64,000 nucleotides of DNA from positions 1 through 64,000 of the forward strand of contig PXRJ01000038.1 in NCBI GenBank assembly GCA_003021705.1, given 5' to 3'. Shown here in pieces: positions 9,396 to 18,327 of this stretch. Each line of letters begins with the position of its first letter. Positions within the stretch are counted from its first letter, which is position 1. The notes below the pieces were generated by a model. That model saw only the letters and a program-made list of their open reading frames with translations, had not been told where the DNA came from and did no database searches. The stretch is from Halobacteriales archaeon QS_3_64_16 (GTDB taxonomy: Archaea > Halobacteriota > Halobacteria > Halobacteriales > Halococcaceae). The position numbers and the translations under genes are program-made.

Positions 9396-9701
9396 CTGTA
9401 GGAGTCGTCGCTGTCCGCTGTCGGTACCGCGCGTCAGAAGCGGGAACGTAGCTACGGATGTACTACCACGGACGCGACGCGCATACCTGTTGCCAGTGGA
9501 CGTGTGTTGATAAAGGTTGTCGGTCCACGCCTCGTCTCGACCTCATCCATCCGCTTTCGTTCCTTTCCGTCCCCTCCCGTTCTCCCTTCTGTCCTCGTCG
9601 ATCCGGGGGGCCGCCGGCCGCGCCGAGCAGTATCGAGTCCGGTGGCGATCGAGGCAGGAGTTTGTATTCCGTAGAGAACTATCCGGATATGGATCGAGAC
9701 G
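9396..9701. other. divergent promoter region, valS and transducer pseudogene
   Basis: A 306-bp gap between two divergent genes. It contains an AT-richer patch near 9505-9520 (TTGATAAAGGTTG) that could be a TATA element. Open frames here have unnatural compositions; no gene, RNA or repeat is supported. Confidence 0.4.
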
Positions 9702-11199
9702 ATGGGAGTCGACGGTTCCGATACCCGAGCTTCGGACCGATCTGCCCCGCCTGCATCGACATCGGCGGCGATGTCCGACGCGGGACCGTTGTACAACGAG
9801 ACACTGACCGACGCGCTGCCGTCGGTCGTCTTCGTGCTCGACGACGAGGGTATCGTTCGGCTGTGGAACCGAGCGGCCGAGGAGTTCACCGGAACGGCTC
9901 GCGAGGACGTCCTCGGCACAGCGACAGTGAGTGCGGCCTTCTACCAGGACGATCGGCGGGCGAAGACGCTCGCGGACAAAGTAGTCGAAGCGCCCGAGTG
10001 GGCCGATGAGGTCTTCGGCGTAGAGCGCTCGACGGAGGTGTCCTACACCCGCTACGAGGATTCCAGTACGATGTTGAACGCGAAGGGCGAGGAAGTTCAC
10101 ATCGACTTCACTGCCGCCTATCTACGAGGACGACGAGTTCGTCGGCGTCGCCGAGATGGTCGAGGACTGCTCGGAACAACGCACGATGAAAGGGCTCGTG
10201 AGCGAGGTGAACGAGACGCTTTCGGCACTGGGCTCGGGTCAGTTATCGGCCCGGGCGAGCTTCGAGGACCCCAGGAACACGCTCGACGCGGATCGAGTAA
10301 GCATCGTCACTCACGTCAACGAAGCCGCATCGAACCTGGAGGAAACCTACTCACAAGTCGAACGGGAAACGGAGGTATTGGTCGGCCAGACCGACGAGAT
10401 CACCGAGCTAGCGAGCGAGATCGAATCGCTCACCGACGATCAGTACGAGGACCTCGATCAGGTGGTCGGCAAGATGGAGCAGTTCAGCGCGACGATGGAG
10501 GAGGTCGCCGCCACCGCCCAGCAGGTCACTACCGCCGCCGAACAGGCTCGAAGCGCGGCCACGGCGGGCCAGCACTCCGGCAAGCGCGCGAGCGAAACGG
10601 TCGAGTAGACCGTTGATGCGGGCGAGGCGCTCGTCTCCCAGGTGAACGCCCTCGAATCCCGGATCGAGGGAATCGTCGACGTGGTCGACATCATCGACGA
10701 AGTCGCCGATCAGACGAACCTGCTCGCGCTGAACGCCTCGATCGAAGCCGCCCGCGCGGGCGAAGCCGGTGCTGGCTTCGCGGTGGTTGCCGACGAAGTA
10801 AAGAGTCTCGCCGAGGAGACCCAGGAACACACCGACAGGGTCGGCGGGCAGATAACGGCTGCTCAGGAGGAGATGGCCGAAACCGTCGAGGCCGTCGAGA
10901 CCTCGAACGACCGAATCGAAGCGACGAGCGGGGAGATCGACGATATGCTCGGATCGTTAGGTGAGATCACGGCGGCCGTCGAGGAAGCTGCCGACGGAAT
11001 CGAGACGGTCGCGGAGGCGAACGACGACCAGGCCGAAACCGTCGAGGAAGTCACGGCACTCACCGAAGGTGCCGCGGACGACGCCAGTGAGGTTCGGGGG
11101 ATCGTCGAGGAGATCGCGACGAACGCGGACGAGCAACAAGAGGTGGTGACCGGACTCGCCGACCACGTCGGCGACCTCGACGGGAGTACCTCGACCTAA
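9702..11199 (+). pseudogene. PAS-domain chemotaxis-type transducer, broken
   Basis: Reading through the lesions gives a soluble methyl-accepting transducer of about 499 residues: a PAS domain (VVFVLDDEGIVRLWNRAAEEF), a linker, and a full MCP signalling hairpin (tip around [20 protein letters not shown]). There are no membrane helices. Two lesions are seen. A frameshift near 10118-10122, where TAAPIYEDDEF would be expected, moves the frame by one. An in-frame TAG at 10606-10608 interrupts the coiled coil. If this is real the gene is dead; if the assembly is wrong it would be a cytoplasmic Htr-type sensor for taxis. Three open segments remain: 9702-~10120, 10156-10608 and 10642-11199. Confidence 0.8.
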
Positions 11200-11361
11200 C
11201 GTACCGACGCGGGGACCGGATACCGAAACACCGAGGAGGGCGAAGAGGACGACGTTCGGGGGTCACGGCGAGTGCACCGAGAAGCGTCAGCGTGTTCGAC
11301 GTCGGTGTGTTCGAACAGGAGAATCGCAATCACCTAGTCACCTTCGGCCATATCCCGGTCC

Positions 11362-12264
11362 ATGCAACTGGGCGTAGTGGGGTTAGGGCGGATGGGGCGG
11401 ATCGTCGTCGAACGCGTACTCGGAGCCGGCCACGACGTCGTCGCCTTCGATGTCGATGCACAAGCGCGCGGAACTGCGGCCGAGGCGGGAGCGACGCCCG
11501 TCGACTCGCTCGCTGCGTTCGATCGGGAACTGAGCGACGAAAAGCGGATCTGGCTCATGGTGCCGGCTGGCGAAGCGGTCGATGCTGCGCTCTCCGATCT
11601 CGAAAGCGATCTCGACAGGGAGGACGTCGTCGTCGATGGCGGGAACTCCCATTTCGCCGACTCGGTCCGCCGAGCTGAGAGCACTCCAGCAGCCTACCTC
11701 GACTGCGGGACCTCGGGGGGACCGGCAGCCGCCGAGGCGGGTTTTTCGCTCATGGTCGGCGGGCCCGCCTGGGCTTACGAGGCCATGGAACCGGTCTTCG
11801 AAGCTGTAGCGACCGGCCCGGCAGGCCACGAGCGCATGGGACCCTCTGGTGCGGGCCACTACGTCAAGACGATCCACAATGGCGTCGAGTACGCGCTGAT
11901 GCAGGCCTACGGCGAGGGTTTCGACCTGTTATCCAATGGTCGGTACGACCTCGATCTCGAAGCCGTTGCCCGCACCTGGAATCACGGCGCGGTGATCCGC
12001 TCGTGGCTGCTCGAGCTCTGCGAGGAGGCTTTCCGCGAGGAAGGGAGTGACTTGGGCACCGTCGCCGATCGGGTCGCGGGCGGCTCGACCGGCCGTTGGA
12101 CGGTAGAAGAAGCTCTGAAGCAGGAAGTGCCAATGCCGCTGATCCAGGCCGCACTCGCCGAACGCTACGCGAGTCGCGTCCCGGACGAAGGACGTTTCTC
12201 TCGACGGCTCGTCAACCGACTGCGATACGGCTTCGGCCGTCACGAGGTCGCGCGCCGGGAGTGA
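11362..12264 (+). CDS. gnd: 6-phosphogluconate dehydrogenase (decarboxylating)
   Basis: A 300-residue enzyme that oxidatively decarboxylates 6-phosphogluconate to ribulose 5-phosphate. The N-terminal Rossmann fold starts LGVVGLGRMGRIV; the substrate motif DGGNSHFADS and the catalytic stretch GPSGAGHYVKTIHNGVEYAL (Lys and Asn positions) are intact. The short length matches the archaeal/YqeC-like form rather than the 470-residue bacterial one. In haloarchaea this enzyme belongs to the oxidative pentose phosphate pathway. No glucose-6-phosphate dehydrogenase is in the window. Intact between two decayed genes. Confidence 0.92.
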   Translation: MQLGVVGLGRMGRIVVERVLGAGHDVVAFDVDAQARGTAAEAGATPVDSLAAFDRELSDEKRIWLMVPAGEAVDAALSDLESDLDREDVVVDGGNSHFADSVRRAESTPAAYLDCGTSGGPAAAEAGFSLMVGGPAWAYEAMEPVFEAVATGPAGHERMGPSGAGHYVKTIHNGVEYALMQAYGEGFDLLSNGRYDLDLEAVARTWNHGAVIRSWLLELCEEAFREEGSDLGTVADRVAGGSTGRWTVEEALKQEVPMPLIQAALAERYASRVPDEGRFSRRLVNRLRYGFGRHEVARRE

Positions 12265-12533
12265 TCGAACCGTCGAACGCAAACGATCACGACCGTCGTT
12301 TGCGAGACAGTGATCGGTCCTGTGGCGACCAAGTAACGAGCGGCGGGGCCGGAGACATTTCACCGTCGTCGGAGACCGGTTCTCGACACTGCTCTCGACG
12401 AGGGCGACGGACACGTCTTCGGGCCGAATACCTGGTCGTCCCCGAACGGTTCGACGATGGGAGTGGAAAGCGCGTTCGTGCTTCGACGATCACTCGAGGT
12501 CGCCTGCGGGTATTCGCCGTCTCCGGTATCCGG

Positions 12534-12945
12534 TCAGGAGGCGATCAGGACAACGCTGATCGCGGCTAGACCGACGCCGAGTGCATTCTTCGCTGTGAGC
12601 GGTTCGTCGAAGAAGACGATTCCTAAGATCGCTCCGCCGACGATGAACATCCCATAGACGGGGACGATGACGCTCACCGGCCCCGTCGCCAGCGCTCGGA
12701 AGTATGACGACGGCCGCCGTGAGCGCGAGACCGGCCGCGTACGCGTACAGCGCCGGTCCGCTCGTATACGACCCGAAGCTCCACTCGCTGGTCACAGCGG
12801 TAGCTCCGACGGCTACTATCGCTACGATCACCACCGAAACGGTCATGACGGTGAAACCCGGCAGGCGTTCCATCGCGAGCTTCGCGAAAAGGAACACGAA
12901 AGAGTAGCTGACCATCGCGACTACCGTCCAGAAGAGATAGTTCAT
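12534..12945 (-). pseudogene. EamA-like small membrane transporter, frameshifted
   Basis: The minus strand encodes a single EamA/DMT unit of about 137 residues, starting MNYLFWTVVAMVSYSFVFLF and ending ALGVGLAAISVVLIAS. Midway the frame shifts: one extra base near 12703-12706 separates ALTAAVV from YFRALATGPVSVIVPVY. Both halves are well-preserved hydrophobic helices, so the shift is recent or a sequencing error. Half-size EamA proteins of this type usually dimerise to form a drug/metabolite exporter. The ferredoxin gene at 13052 is divergent. Confidence 0.75.
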
Positions 12946-13051
12946 GCTCGCGAGTCGGGTCACGCTCCCATGTATGCTGGCTCCCTCCGTCGCTCGTGAG
13001 CGTGGTCTCTGTAAACGACAGGTAATTGTACGGCGATTTCGTAGCCCGCGT

Positions 13052-13639
13052 ATGGTCGAGGCGTTCGGATTCGGGCTCGGGGTGGCGTTCACGCTCATCG
13101 TCGTCGTACTACACTTCGCGAAGGGCACTGGGCGAACGATCCCCAACGACATCTCCCAGGACGTCCTCGAGCGGCGCGCCGAGACGGTTCCCGAGACCGA
13201 CTTCCCCGAGCCGATGAACCGGGCGATCGGCGGCGGGGCTGCTCCTGCCGGCGCGGTCGGTGCGGGGGAGGGAGCTGGCGAACTCGAAGAGGGCGAAGCC
13301 GAGGAGGAAGGTGCCACGAGTCCCGCGGAGATCCCAGACGACGAAGCAGACACCTTCGAGATCGAATACGAGAAGGAAGGCGAGACCCTCGAGGTTCCCG
13401 AGAACCAGACCCTGCTCGAGGCCGGCGAGGAGCAGGGCTGGGACCTACCGTATGCCTGTCGGCAGGGCCAGTGTATCTCCTGTGGCGGCCAGGTCACCAG
13501 CGGCGGGAACTCAGAGGACTACCTCGTGCACGACGGCAACGAGATGCTCGGCGAGGAGGAACTATCGGACGGCTATACGCTCACGTGTGTTGCCTACCCG
13601 ACCTCGGATCTCACGCTCGCGAGCGGCGAGAGTCCCTGA
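13052..13639 (+). CDS. membrane-anchored 2Fe-2S ferredoxin
   Basis: A 195-residue protein: an N-terminal hydrophobic anchor (GFGLGVAFTLIVVVLHF, residues 5-21), an acidic Glu/Gly/Ala linker, then a C-terminal plant-type 2Fe-2S domain of about 85 residues. The ligands are visible as ACRQGQCISCGG plus a later LTCVAYP. The ATG at 13052 begins immediately before the helix. It is expected to carry single electrons at the inner face of the membrane, but no redox partner is adjacent. A tRNA-Arg gene follows. Confidence 0.9.
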   Translation: MVEAFGFGLGVAFTLIVVVLHFAKGTGRTIPNDISQDVLERRAETVPETDFPEPMNRAIGGGAAPAGAVGAGEGAGELEEGEAEEEGATSPAEIPDDEADTFEIEYEKEGETLEVPENQTLLEAGEEQGWDLPYACRQGQCISCGGQVTSGGNSEDYLVHDGNEMLGEEELSDGYTLTCVAYPTSDLTLASGESP

Positions 13640-13759
13640 GCGGCAGAACGACGAAGAAGGTCCATTCTTCGGCCTCACTTCAGCTTCAGAATCGATCGAC
13701 TCGTTCGTCGCTTCACAGGTTCACAATCGTTAACCGAGTCGCTCGAATAGGGAAGACGA

Positions 13760-13832
13760 GGGCGTGTAGCTCAGTGGACAGAGTTCTTGGTTCCGGACCA
13801 AGACGTCGCGGGTTCAAATCCCGTCGCGCCCG
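13760..13832 (+). tRNA. tRNA-Arg (anticodon CCG)
   Basis: A 73-nt tRNA. The acceptor stem pairs GGGCGTG with CGCGCCC (one G-U), the anticodon stem CTTGG/CCAAG encloses a loop with CCG, and the T-arm is GGGTTCAAATCCC. The discriminator is G and CCA is not encoded. A TATA-like GTTAACC lies at 13729-13735, about 25 nt upstream. Confidence 0.95.
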
Positions 13833-13955
13833 CTTTCGTTGTCCTGGTCCGAGAGCACGAGCGATCACGTCACACCGGAGCGATGGCTAGCCGGACAGCA
13901 ACCTCGCGTCCTTCAGCACCGAAGAGTAACTACTGTGCAGTGCGAAGAACCGACA

Positions 13956-14233
13956 ATGGATCAGTGTGAACTCTGTGATCGCACGATCGAGACGACCGAA
14001 CACCACCTGATCCCGAAAAACCGGAAGGAAAGTCCCACCGCTCGTCTCTGTCAGCCCTGCCACAAGCAAGTTCATGCGACATTCACGAATCACGAACCAA
14101 ACAGGAGTTTTACACCGTAGAACGACTCCGGGAGGCAAAGCGGCTCCAGTCATTTCTCTCATGGATCAGGACAACCGAGAAGACCGGTATCCAGGTCAAC
14201 GAGAGCGACCGCGTCCGGAACTGGCGGGAGTGA
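13956..14233 (+). pseudogene. HNH-type protein, frameshifted
   Basis: The first half reads MDQCELCDRTIETTEHHLIP, continuing to RLCQPCHKQVHATF: two CxxC pairs and HH, the layout of a haloarchaeal HNH nuclease-like protein. The frame is then lost near 14090-14104 and the other half continues at 14105 in a different frame (EFYTVERLREAKRLQSFLSW, ending VRNWRE). Total would be about 92 residues. A TATA-like GTAACTA at 13926-13932 is placed for a leaderless start at 13956. Either real decay or a base-calling error; a programmed shift cannot be excluded but nothing supports it. Confidence 0.75.
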
Positions 14234-14356
14234 TCGGAACCGAGGGCTCGCGGTCGCCCAATAGGGCCCAGCGCGGACTCGGGAAGTGCCCTTACCTGAT
14301 AGCGCGACGCGGCGAAACCGACGGTCCTTACCCGCCGGAAGGCGACGAACGGGTAA

Positions 14357-15004
14357 ATGTTGATTCTCGGCGACGCCCACGCGGACGACCCCGCCAACCG
14401 GCAGGCACTCCTGCATGCGTACGACGCGGCCGAGGAGACTTGCGCGCTCCAAGCCGGCGATCTCATGTACTACGATCTGCCCTACCGGACCTACTTCGTC
14501 GCCGGCAACAACGAGGACTTCGACGTGATCGACGCGCTCAGGCGCGGCGATAGCTCGCTTACCGACGAGGACCGACCTTACCTGCTGGCGAGCACGGTAG
14601 CGGAGATCGAAGGACTCCGGGTGGCCGGCCTCTCAGGGAACTACGCGCCGACGCGCTACGAGAAGAGCAGAGAGGAACTCCGTGGCGATCGACGCCGGCA
14701 CTTCACCCACGAGGACGTCGAGCGAGCCCGTTCGCTCACCGACATCGACGTCTTCCTGGCCCACGAAGCGCCCCACGGACTGATCAGTAACGCCGACTAC
14801 GAAGTCGGGAACCGGTACGTCGATACGATCATCGAGGAGCTCTCGCCCGCACTCTGTCTCGTCGGCCACCACCACCGCCACGCCGAGAGTGTAATCGGGG
14901 GGACCCAGGTGATATCACTGGCACCGGTCTGGGAGTCCTATTACCGTCTCGAGCCCGCGGCACTCTCGCTCGAACGCTACAAGACGCCAGCGGCGTCGGC
15001 CTGA
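14357..15004 (+). CDS. calcineurin-like metallophosphoesterase
   Basis: A 215-residue phosphoesterase. The metal ligands are visible in order: LILGDAHADD (the usual GDxH motif), AGDLMYYD, VAGNNEDF (GNND/E motif), FLAHEAPH, and GHHHRHAE. The family hydrolyses phosphomonoesters or phosphodiesters; the substrate is unknown. A TATA-like element (CCTTACC) precedes it. It ends convergent to the membrane-protein gene at 15130. Confidence 0.85.
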   Translation: MLILGDAHADDPANRQALLHAYDAAEETCALQAGDLMYYDLPYRTYFVAGNNEDFDVIDALRRGDSSLTDEDRPYLLASTVAEIEGLRVAGLSGNYAPTRYEKSREELRGDRRRHFTHEDVERARSLTDIDVFLAHEAPHGLISNADYEVGNRYVDTIIEELSPALCLVGHHHRHAESVIGGTQVISLAPVWESYYRLEPAALSLERYKTPAASA

Positions 15005-15129
15005 GAATCGGGGCGGTCGGGATACGCGGCGTCGAACGCGAGTGAGAGTGTGTCGGCCGGTCCGGTCGTTCCGACCGGTCGGATGGTTCGGCTATCGCGT
15101 CGATCACGCGTCGGGTTTCAGACCCGTGG

Positions 15130-15510
15130 TCAGTCGCCGGGGCCGAGTCCGTGGTCGGTCCGTCGCGTCTGTCGATCGGCGAGCGTCGCCCAGAGGTAGC
15201 CACCGAGTTCGACGAGCACCGTCGTCGCGAGCCAGACGCCGACTGCCACTGCGGCGACGGCGGGCGAGTCGCTTGGATCGATAACGTCGAGCGTCCCGTG
15301 GAACCAAAAGAGGTTCGTCGAAAAGAGATCGTAGAGCACGTCGAACCGCTCGGCGTAGGTGGGTGCCACCAGCTCCAGATCCGGGATCATCGCCCAGATA
15401 CCACTTGCCATGATCGCCGTTCCCTTCAGTCGGGAGCGGGGGGCGAGGACGCCGAGAACGAGCGTCGCGGCGGCAGCGCCGACGGCGAAGTGAGCGATTG
15501 CAAAGGACAT
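15130..15510 (-). CDS. multi-helix membrane protein
   Basis: A 126-residue protein with three or four hydrophobic segments (residues 4-24, 33-50, about 80-105). The FAIAHFAVGAAAATL start and a mid-protein MIPDLELV-YAERF stretch recall DUF457/YdjM-like metal-dependent membrane proteins (His and Asp in the first helix and loop), but I cannot assign it firmly. It lies directly after the GcvT-GcvH pair in the same direction, with 155 bp between, and is probably separately transcribed. Confidence 0.65.
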   Translation of the reverse strand: MSFAIAHFAVGAAAATLVLGVLAPRSRLKGTAIMASGIWAMIPDLELVAPTYAERFDVLYDLFSTNLFWFHGTLDVIDPSDSPAVAAVAVGVWLATTVLVELGGYLWATLADRQTRRTDHGLGPGD

Positions 15511-15665
15511 CGAAGGGCTCCAACGAACCCTACTACGCGTCGAAGGGGTTTAGGTAGCGTGGGGGACCTGTCACCTCTTAGCATCCATCTCCATCCATCC
15601 TTACCAGCCGTCTCCGCCACCCTCTCGATCCCCGTGGAACCGCCGTCCGCCGACCGACGACCGTT

Positions 15666-16049
15666 CTACTCGATCTGCTCGCGGTACTCGGCCGCGGAGA
15701 GCAGTTCCTCGGATTCGGCGTCGTCGGCGGGCTCGAGTTCTACCATCCAACCCTCGCCGTAGGGGTCGGTGTTGAGGAGTTCGGGGGCATCCAGCAGGGC
15801 GTCGTTGGTCGCCGTCACCGCACCCGAGATCGGGGCGTAGAGATCCGAGACCGCTTTGATGGATTCAACGACGCCGAACTCCTCGTCGGCCCGTAGCTCC
15901 TCGCCGACCGCGGGGAGCTCGACGAAGACCACGTCGCCGAGTTCGTCCTGGGCGAAGTCACTGATTCCCACGCGTACCGACCCGTCCTCGCGGTGGGCCC
16001 ACTCGTGGGTCTCTAGGTACCGCCTGTCTTCGGGTACGTCGAAGCTCAT
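15666..16049 (-). CDS. gcvH: glycine cleavage system H protein
   Basis: A 127-residue lipoyl carrier that shuttles the aminomethyl group between the P-, T- and L-proteins. The lipoylated Lys is K65 in [14 protein letters not shown]. The start [17 protein letters not shown] is typical of the family. It is 15 nt downstream of gcvT, so the two form an operon. The P-protein genes that often complete this operon in haloarchaea are not next to it. Confidence 0.95.
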   Translation of the reverse strand: MSFDVPEDRRYLETHEWAHREDGSVRVGISDFAQDELGDVVFVELPAVGEELRADEEFGVVESIKAVSDLYAPISGAVTATNDALLDAPELLNTDPYGEGWMVELEPADDAESEELLSAAEYREQIE

Positions 16050-16064
16050 GGCTCGCTCCTCGCC

Positions 16065-17180
16065 CTACGTATCGATAAAAGGGGGCGTTTCGACCCGGAC
16101 GCGCTTCGCCTCGCCACGGATCACCACGGCGGTCTCCCCGTCGGTCTCGCTCGCAGCGTTCTCGGCGTAGTCGGCTGGCAGGTAGCCGAGTCCGATCGGT
16201 CGTTCGAGGGAAGGGCTCATCGTCCCGCTGGTCACGGTTCCGATCTCGCTGCCTTCTCCATCGACGATCGGGTAGCCGTGCCGGGGAACCCCGCGATCGA
16301 GCAGCGAGAAGCCGGTAAGACGTTCTTCGGGGCCGATCTCGGCGATCGCTTCGAGTGCGTCCCGCCCGAGGAAGTCGCTGTCGAGCGAAACGGCGAAGCC
16401 GATCCCGGCCGTGTAGGGATCCCTGGGATCGGTCTCGGGATCGAAGTCCTGGCCAGAGAGCAAGAGCCCGGCCTCGATCCGGAGGGTATCGCGCGCGCCG
16501 AGCCCGCAGGGCTGGCAGTCGAATTCCTCCCATATCGACTCGGCGTCGGCGGTAGGACAGAGGAGTTCGAAGCCGTCCTCGCCGGTATAGCCGGTACGCG
16601 CGAGGAGGCAGTCCACCCCGGCGACGGCCGCGGCGGTCACCGAAAAGCGGCCGAGATTGCGGACGGCCGTCCCCTCTCCATCGCCGGTGTCAGTGACGGT
16701 CGCGGCGAGGTCCTCGGCGTCGGGCCCTTGGATGGCGAACATCGCCCAATCGGTCGTCGTGTTCTCGATTGCGGCGTCTACGTCCCACTCCTGGCGGTAG
16801 GTGCGCCAGCGCTCGGCCATCTCTTCGTCGTGGCCGACGTTCGGGATAAATAGGACCCGCTCGTCGTCGAGCCGGTAGGTGATGGTGTCGTCGAGCATCG
16901 TCCCATCCGAATCGGTGATCGCACCGTAACCCGCGCGGCCGGGTTCGATCGCACCCACCTCGTTCGTCACCAATCGATCGGTGAGCGCCACGGCGTCCGG
17001 TCCGGTCACTTCGATCTGACCCATGTGCGAGACATCGAACTTCCCGACGGACTCGCGGACGCGTTCGTGTTCCGTGTTGATCGAGTCGAACTGGACGGGC
17101 ATCTCCCAGCCGCCGAATTCGGTGAGTTTGGCCTCCCGATCGGTGTGGGCGTCGTACAGCGGTGGTTTCCGAGCGGTCAT
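16065..17180 (-). CDS. gcvT: glycine cleavage system T protein (aminomethyltransferase)
   Basis: A 371-residue folate-dependent aminomethyltransferase that releases ammonia from the H-protein-bound intermediate. Family features visible: FGGWEMPVQF near the N-terminus, KFDVSHMGQIEVTGPDA, GYTGEDGFELL, the catalytic-domain ARDTLRIEAGLLLSGQD segment, and the C-terminal barrel GTVTSGTMSPSLERPIGLGYL. I chose the ATG at 17180 (MTARKPPLYDAHTD). First gene of the gcvT-gcvH operon. Confidence 0.95.
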   Translation of the reverse strand: MTARKPPLYDAHTDREAKLTEFGGWEMPVQFDSINTEHERVRESVGKFDVSHMGQIEVTGPDAVALTDRLVTNEVGAIEPGRAGYGAITDSDGTMLDDTITYRLDDERVLFIPNVGHDEEMAERWRTYRQEWDVDAAIENTTTDWAMFAIQGPDAEDLAATVTDTGDGEGTAVRNLGRFSVTAAAVAGVDCLLARTGYTGEDGFELLCPTADAESIWEEFDCQPCGLGARDTLRIEAGLLLSGQDFDPETDPRDPYTAGIGFAVSLDSDFLGRDALEAIAEIGPEERLTGFSLLDRGVPRHGYPIVDGEGSEIGTVTSGTMSPSLERPIGLGYLPADYAENAASETDGETAVVIRGEAKRVRVETPPFIDT

Positions 17181-17204
17181 AGCTCCTTCCTCTCCTCGGA
17201 GCAC

Positions 17205-17400
17205 CTAATGGTTTGCTCGACTGGGGCGTTCGGTGGAGACTGTGTGTGCTGTGTAGTCGCATCCGCGAGCACGGTCGTTCCCGTTCGCTCGTGGTTCAAG
17301 ACAGCTATGCCGTCTTGTCATCACGAAACGGCTTCGCCGTTTTGAACGACTCCGCTCGCTCAGTCGAACCACTCGCAAAAATCTGCACCAAAAGCCGCTC
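17205..17400. repeat. intergenic repeat, copy 3, with inverted distal half
   Basis: A 24-nt block at 17259-17282, starting GCATCCGCGAGCACGG, is identical to 44858-44881. Two TTC-loop hairpins follow, for example AAACGGC-TTC-GCCGTTT near 17326-17342. The A/T-tract core GCAAAAATCTGCACCAAAAG lies at 17375-17394 but in the opposite orientation relative to the 6.6 and 45.0 kb copies. No gene is seen. Confidence 0.65.
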
Positions 17401-17524
17401 CCTCACCACCTTTGGTGACTCGATCACGCGATCGAGTGTGATCAGAGAGTGGGAGATGCGCGAGTCGAGCGGGCGGACGGGAGGTCGTACTCGCGCGGCT
17501 GCGATGGGTCGATTACTCGCTTGC

Positions 17525-17704
17525 TTACGACTTCGAGAGGCCGTACCGGCCGGACTCGACCCACTCCGATTTACTCCAACCACACTCGGGGCATTGGTCG
17601 TCGTTCCAGTCGAATTCGGTACTGCAGCGCTGACAGAGGTTCATGTCCGGCTCTTTTCCCTCGGCTAAGCGCGCTCCGTCCTCCTCGGGGTTCTCCTGGG
17701 ACAT
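17525..17704 (-). CDS. small zinc-ribbon protein
   Basis: Found by reading the minus strand directly: a 59-residue protein starting MSQENPEEDGARL, with CQRC and CPEC about 15 residues apart (a four-Cys zinc ribbon), and ending WVESGRYGLSKS. Such single-ribbon proteins are common in haloarchaea; function unknown. The gene sits between repeat copy 3 and the ATP synthase promoter. Confidence 0.7.
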   Translation of the reverse strand: MSQENPEEDGARLAEGKEPDMNLCQRCSTEFDWNDDQCPECGWSKSEWVESGRYGLSKS

Positions 17705-17985
17705 CGCCCTGACGTTCGCCGGCCGTGCTAATAAATACCGATGGGGAGGCGGCCAGGGGATTCCAGCTGCGAGCGGGACCGTCGGCTCCGCTACGAGGAC
17801 CGGCGCTCGTACTCTCCGGTCGGCTCTTACCGTCCGGGACCTTCGAGGGCCTACGACTTCACTCGAGGAAAGGGGTGTTTCTGCCGAGCGACTGAGCGAC
17901 CGAACAAACGAACGAGAGGCAGACGAAACGCGAGAATCGCCTTCGCAACTACCAAATAGCCGCCTGGCGAAACCGAGATAAGTAC
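17705..17985. promoter_or_regulatory. ATP synthase operon promoter region
   Basis: A 281-bp gap without convincing coding sequence. The element TACCAAATA at 17950-17958 lies 28 nt before the atpH start, the distance expected for a TATA box and a leaderless or very short leader mRNA. This is the likely main promoter of the atp genes. Confidence 0.55.
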
Positions 17986-18327
17986 ATGGCCAGGCCAGAG
18001 GTTCTCGACGGGATCAAGCAGGCCGAACGTGAGGCAGAAGAGATCCGCGAGGAAGCACGGGCGGATCGGGACGAACGCATCGAGAAAGCCGCGGAACGCG
18101 CCGAGGAGATCCGCGAGGAAGCCCAGCAAGAAGCCGACGACAGCGAAGAAAAGCGGATGGCAGAAGCCCGCGAGGAGATCGAAGCCGAGCGCGAGCGAGC
18201 GTTGCAGGAAGGCGAGGACGAGCGCCAGGCACTACTCTCCCGCGCGGACGATCGGCGCGAGGACGTGGTCGCCTACGTCGTCGACCGGTTCGTCGAGAGA
18301 GTGGAGGGAATCGATGCTCAGACCTGA
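17986..18327 (+). CDS. atpH: A-type ATP synthase subunit H
   Basis: A 113-residue highly charged coiled-coil protein (AEREAEEIREEARADRDER repeats, Glu/Arg/Lys heptads throughout) that forms the peripheral stalk with subunit E. It is the first gene of the ATP synthase operon and its stop overlaps the start of atpI by 14 nt, so the two are translationally coupled. Length and position match haloarchaeal AhaH/AtpH. Confidence 0.9.
   Translation: MARPEVLDGIKQAEREAEEIREEARADRDERIEKAAERAEEIREEAQQEADDSEEKRMAEAREEIEAERERALQEGEDERQALLSRADDRREDVVAYVVDRFVERVEGIDAQT

Noticed and set aside
9702-11199. Possible pyrrolysine or other TAG recoding (TAG at 10608 and 35399)
   Set aside because: Normal intact genes in the window also end with TAG (for example the KaiC-type ATPase and atpI), and the transducer also carries a frameshift. 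Decay or error is simpler.
12265-12533. Open frames in the 269-bp gap after 6-phosphogluconate dehydrogenase
   Set aside because: All translations are Arg/Ser-rich with no start context and look like shadows or non-coding DNA.
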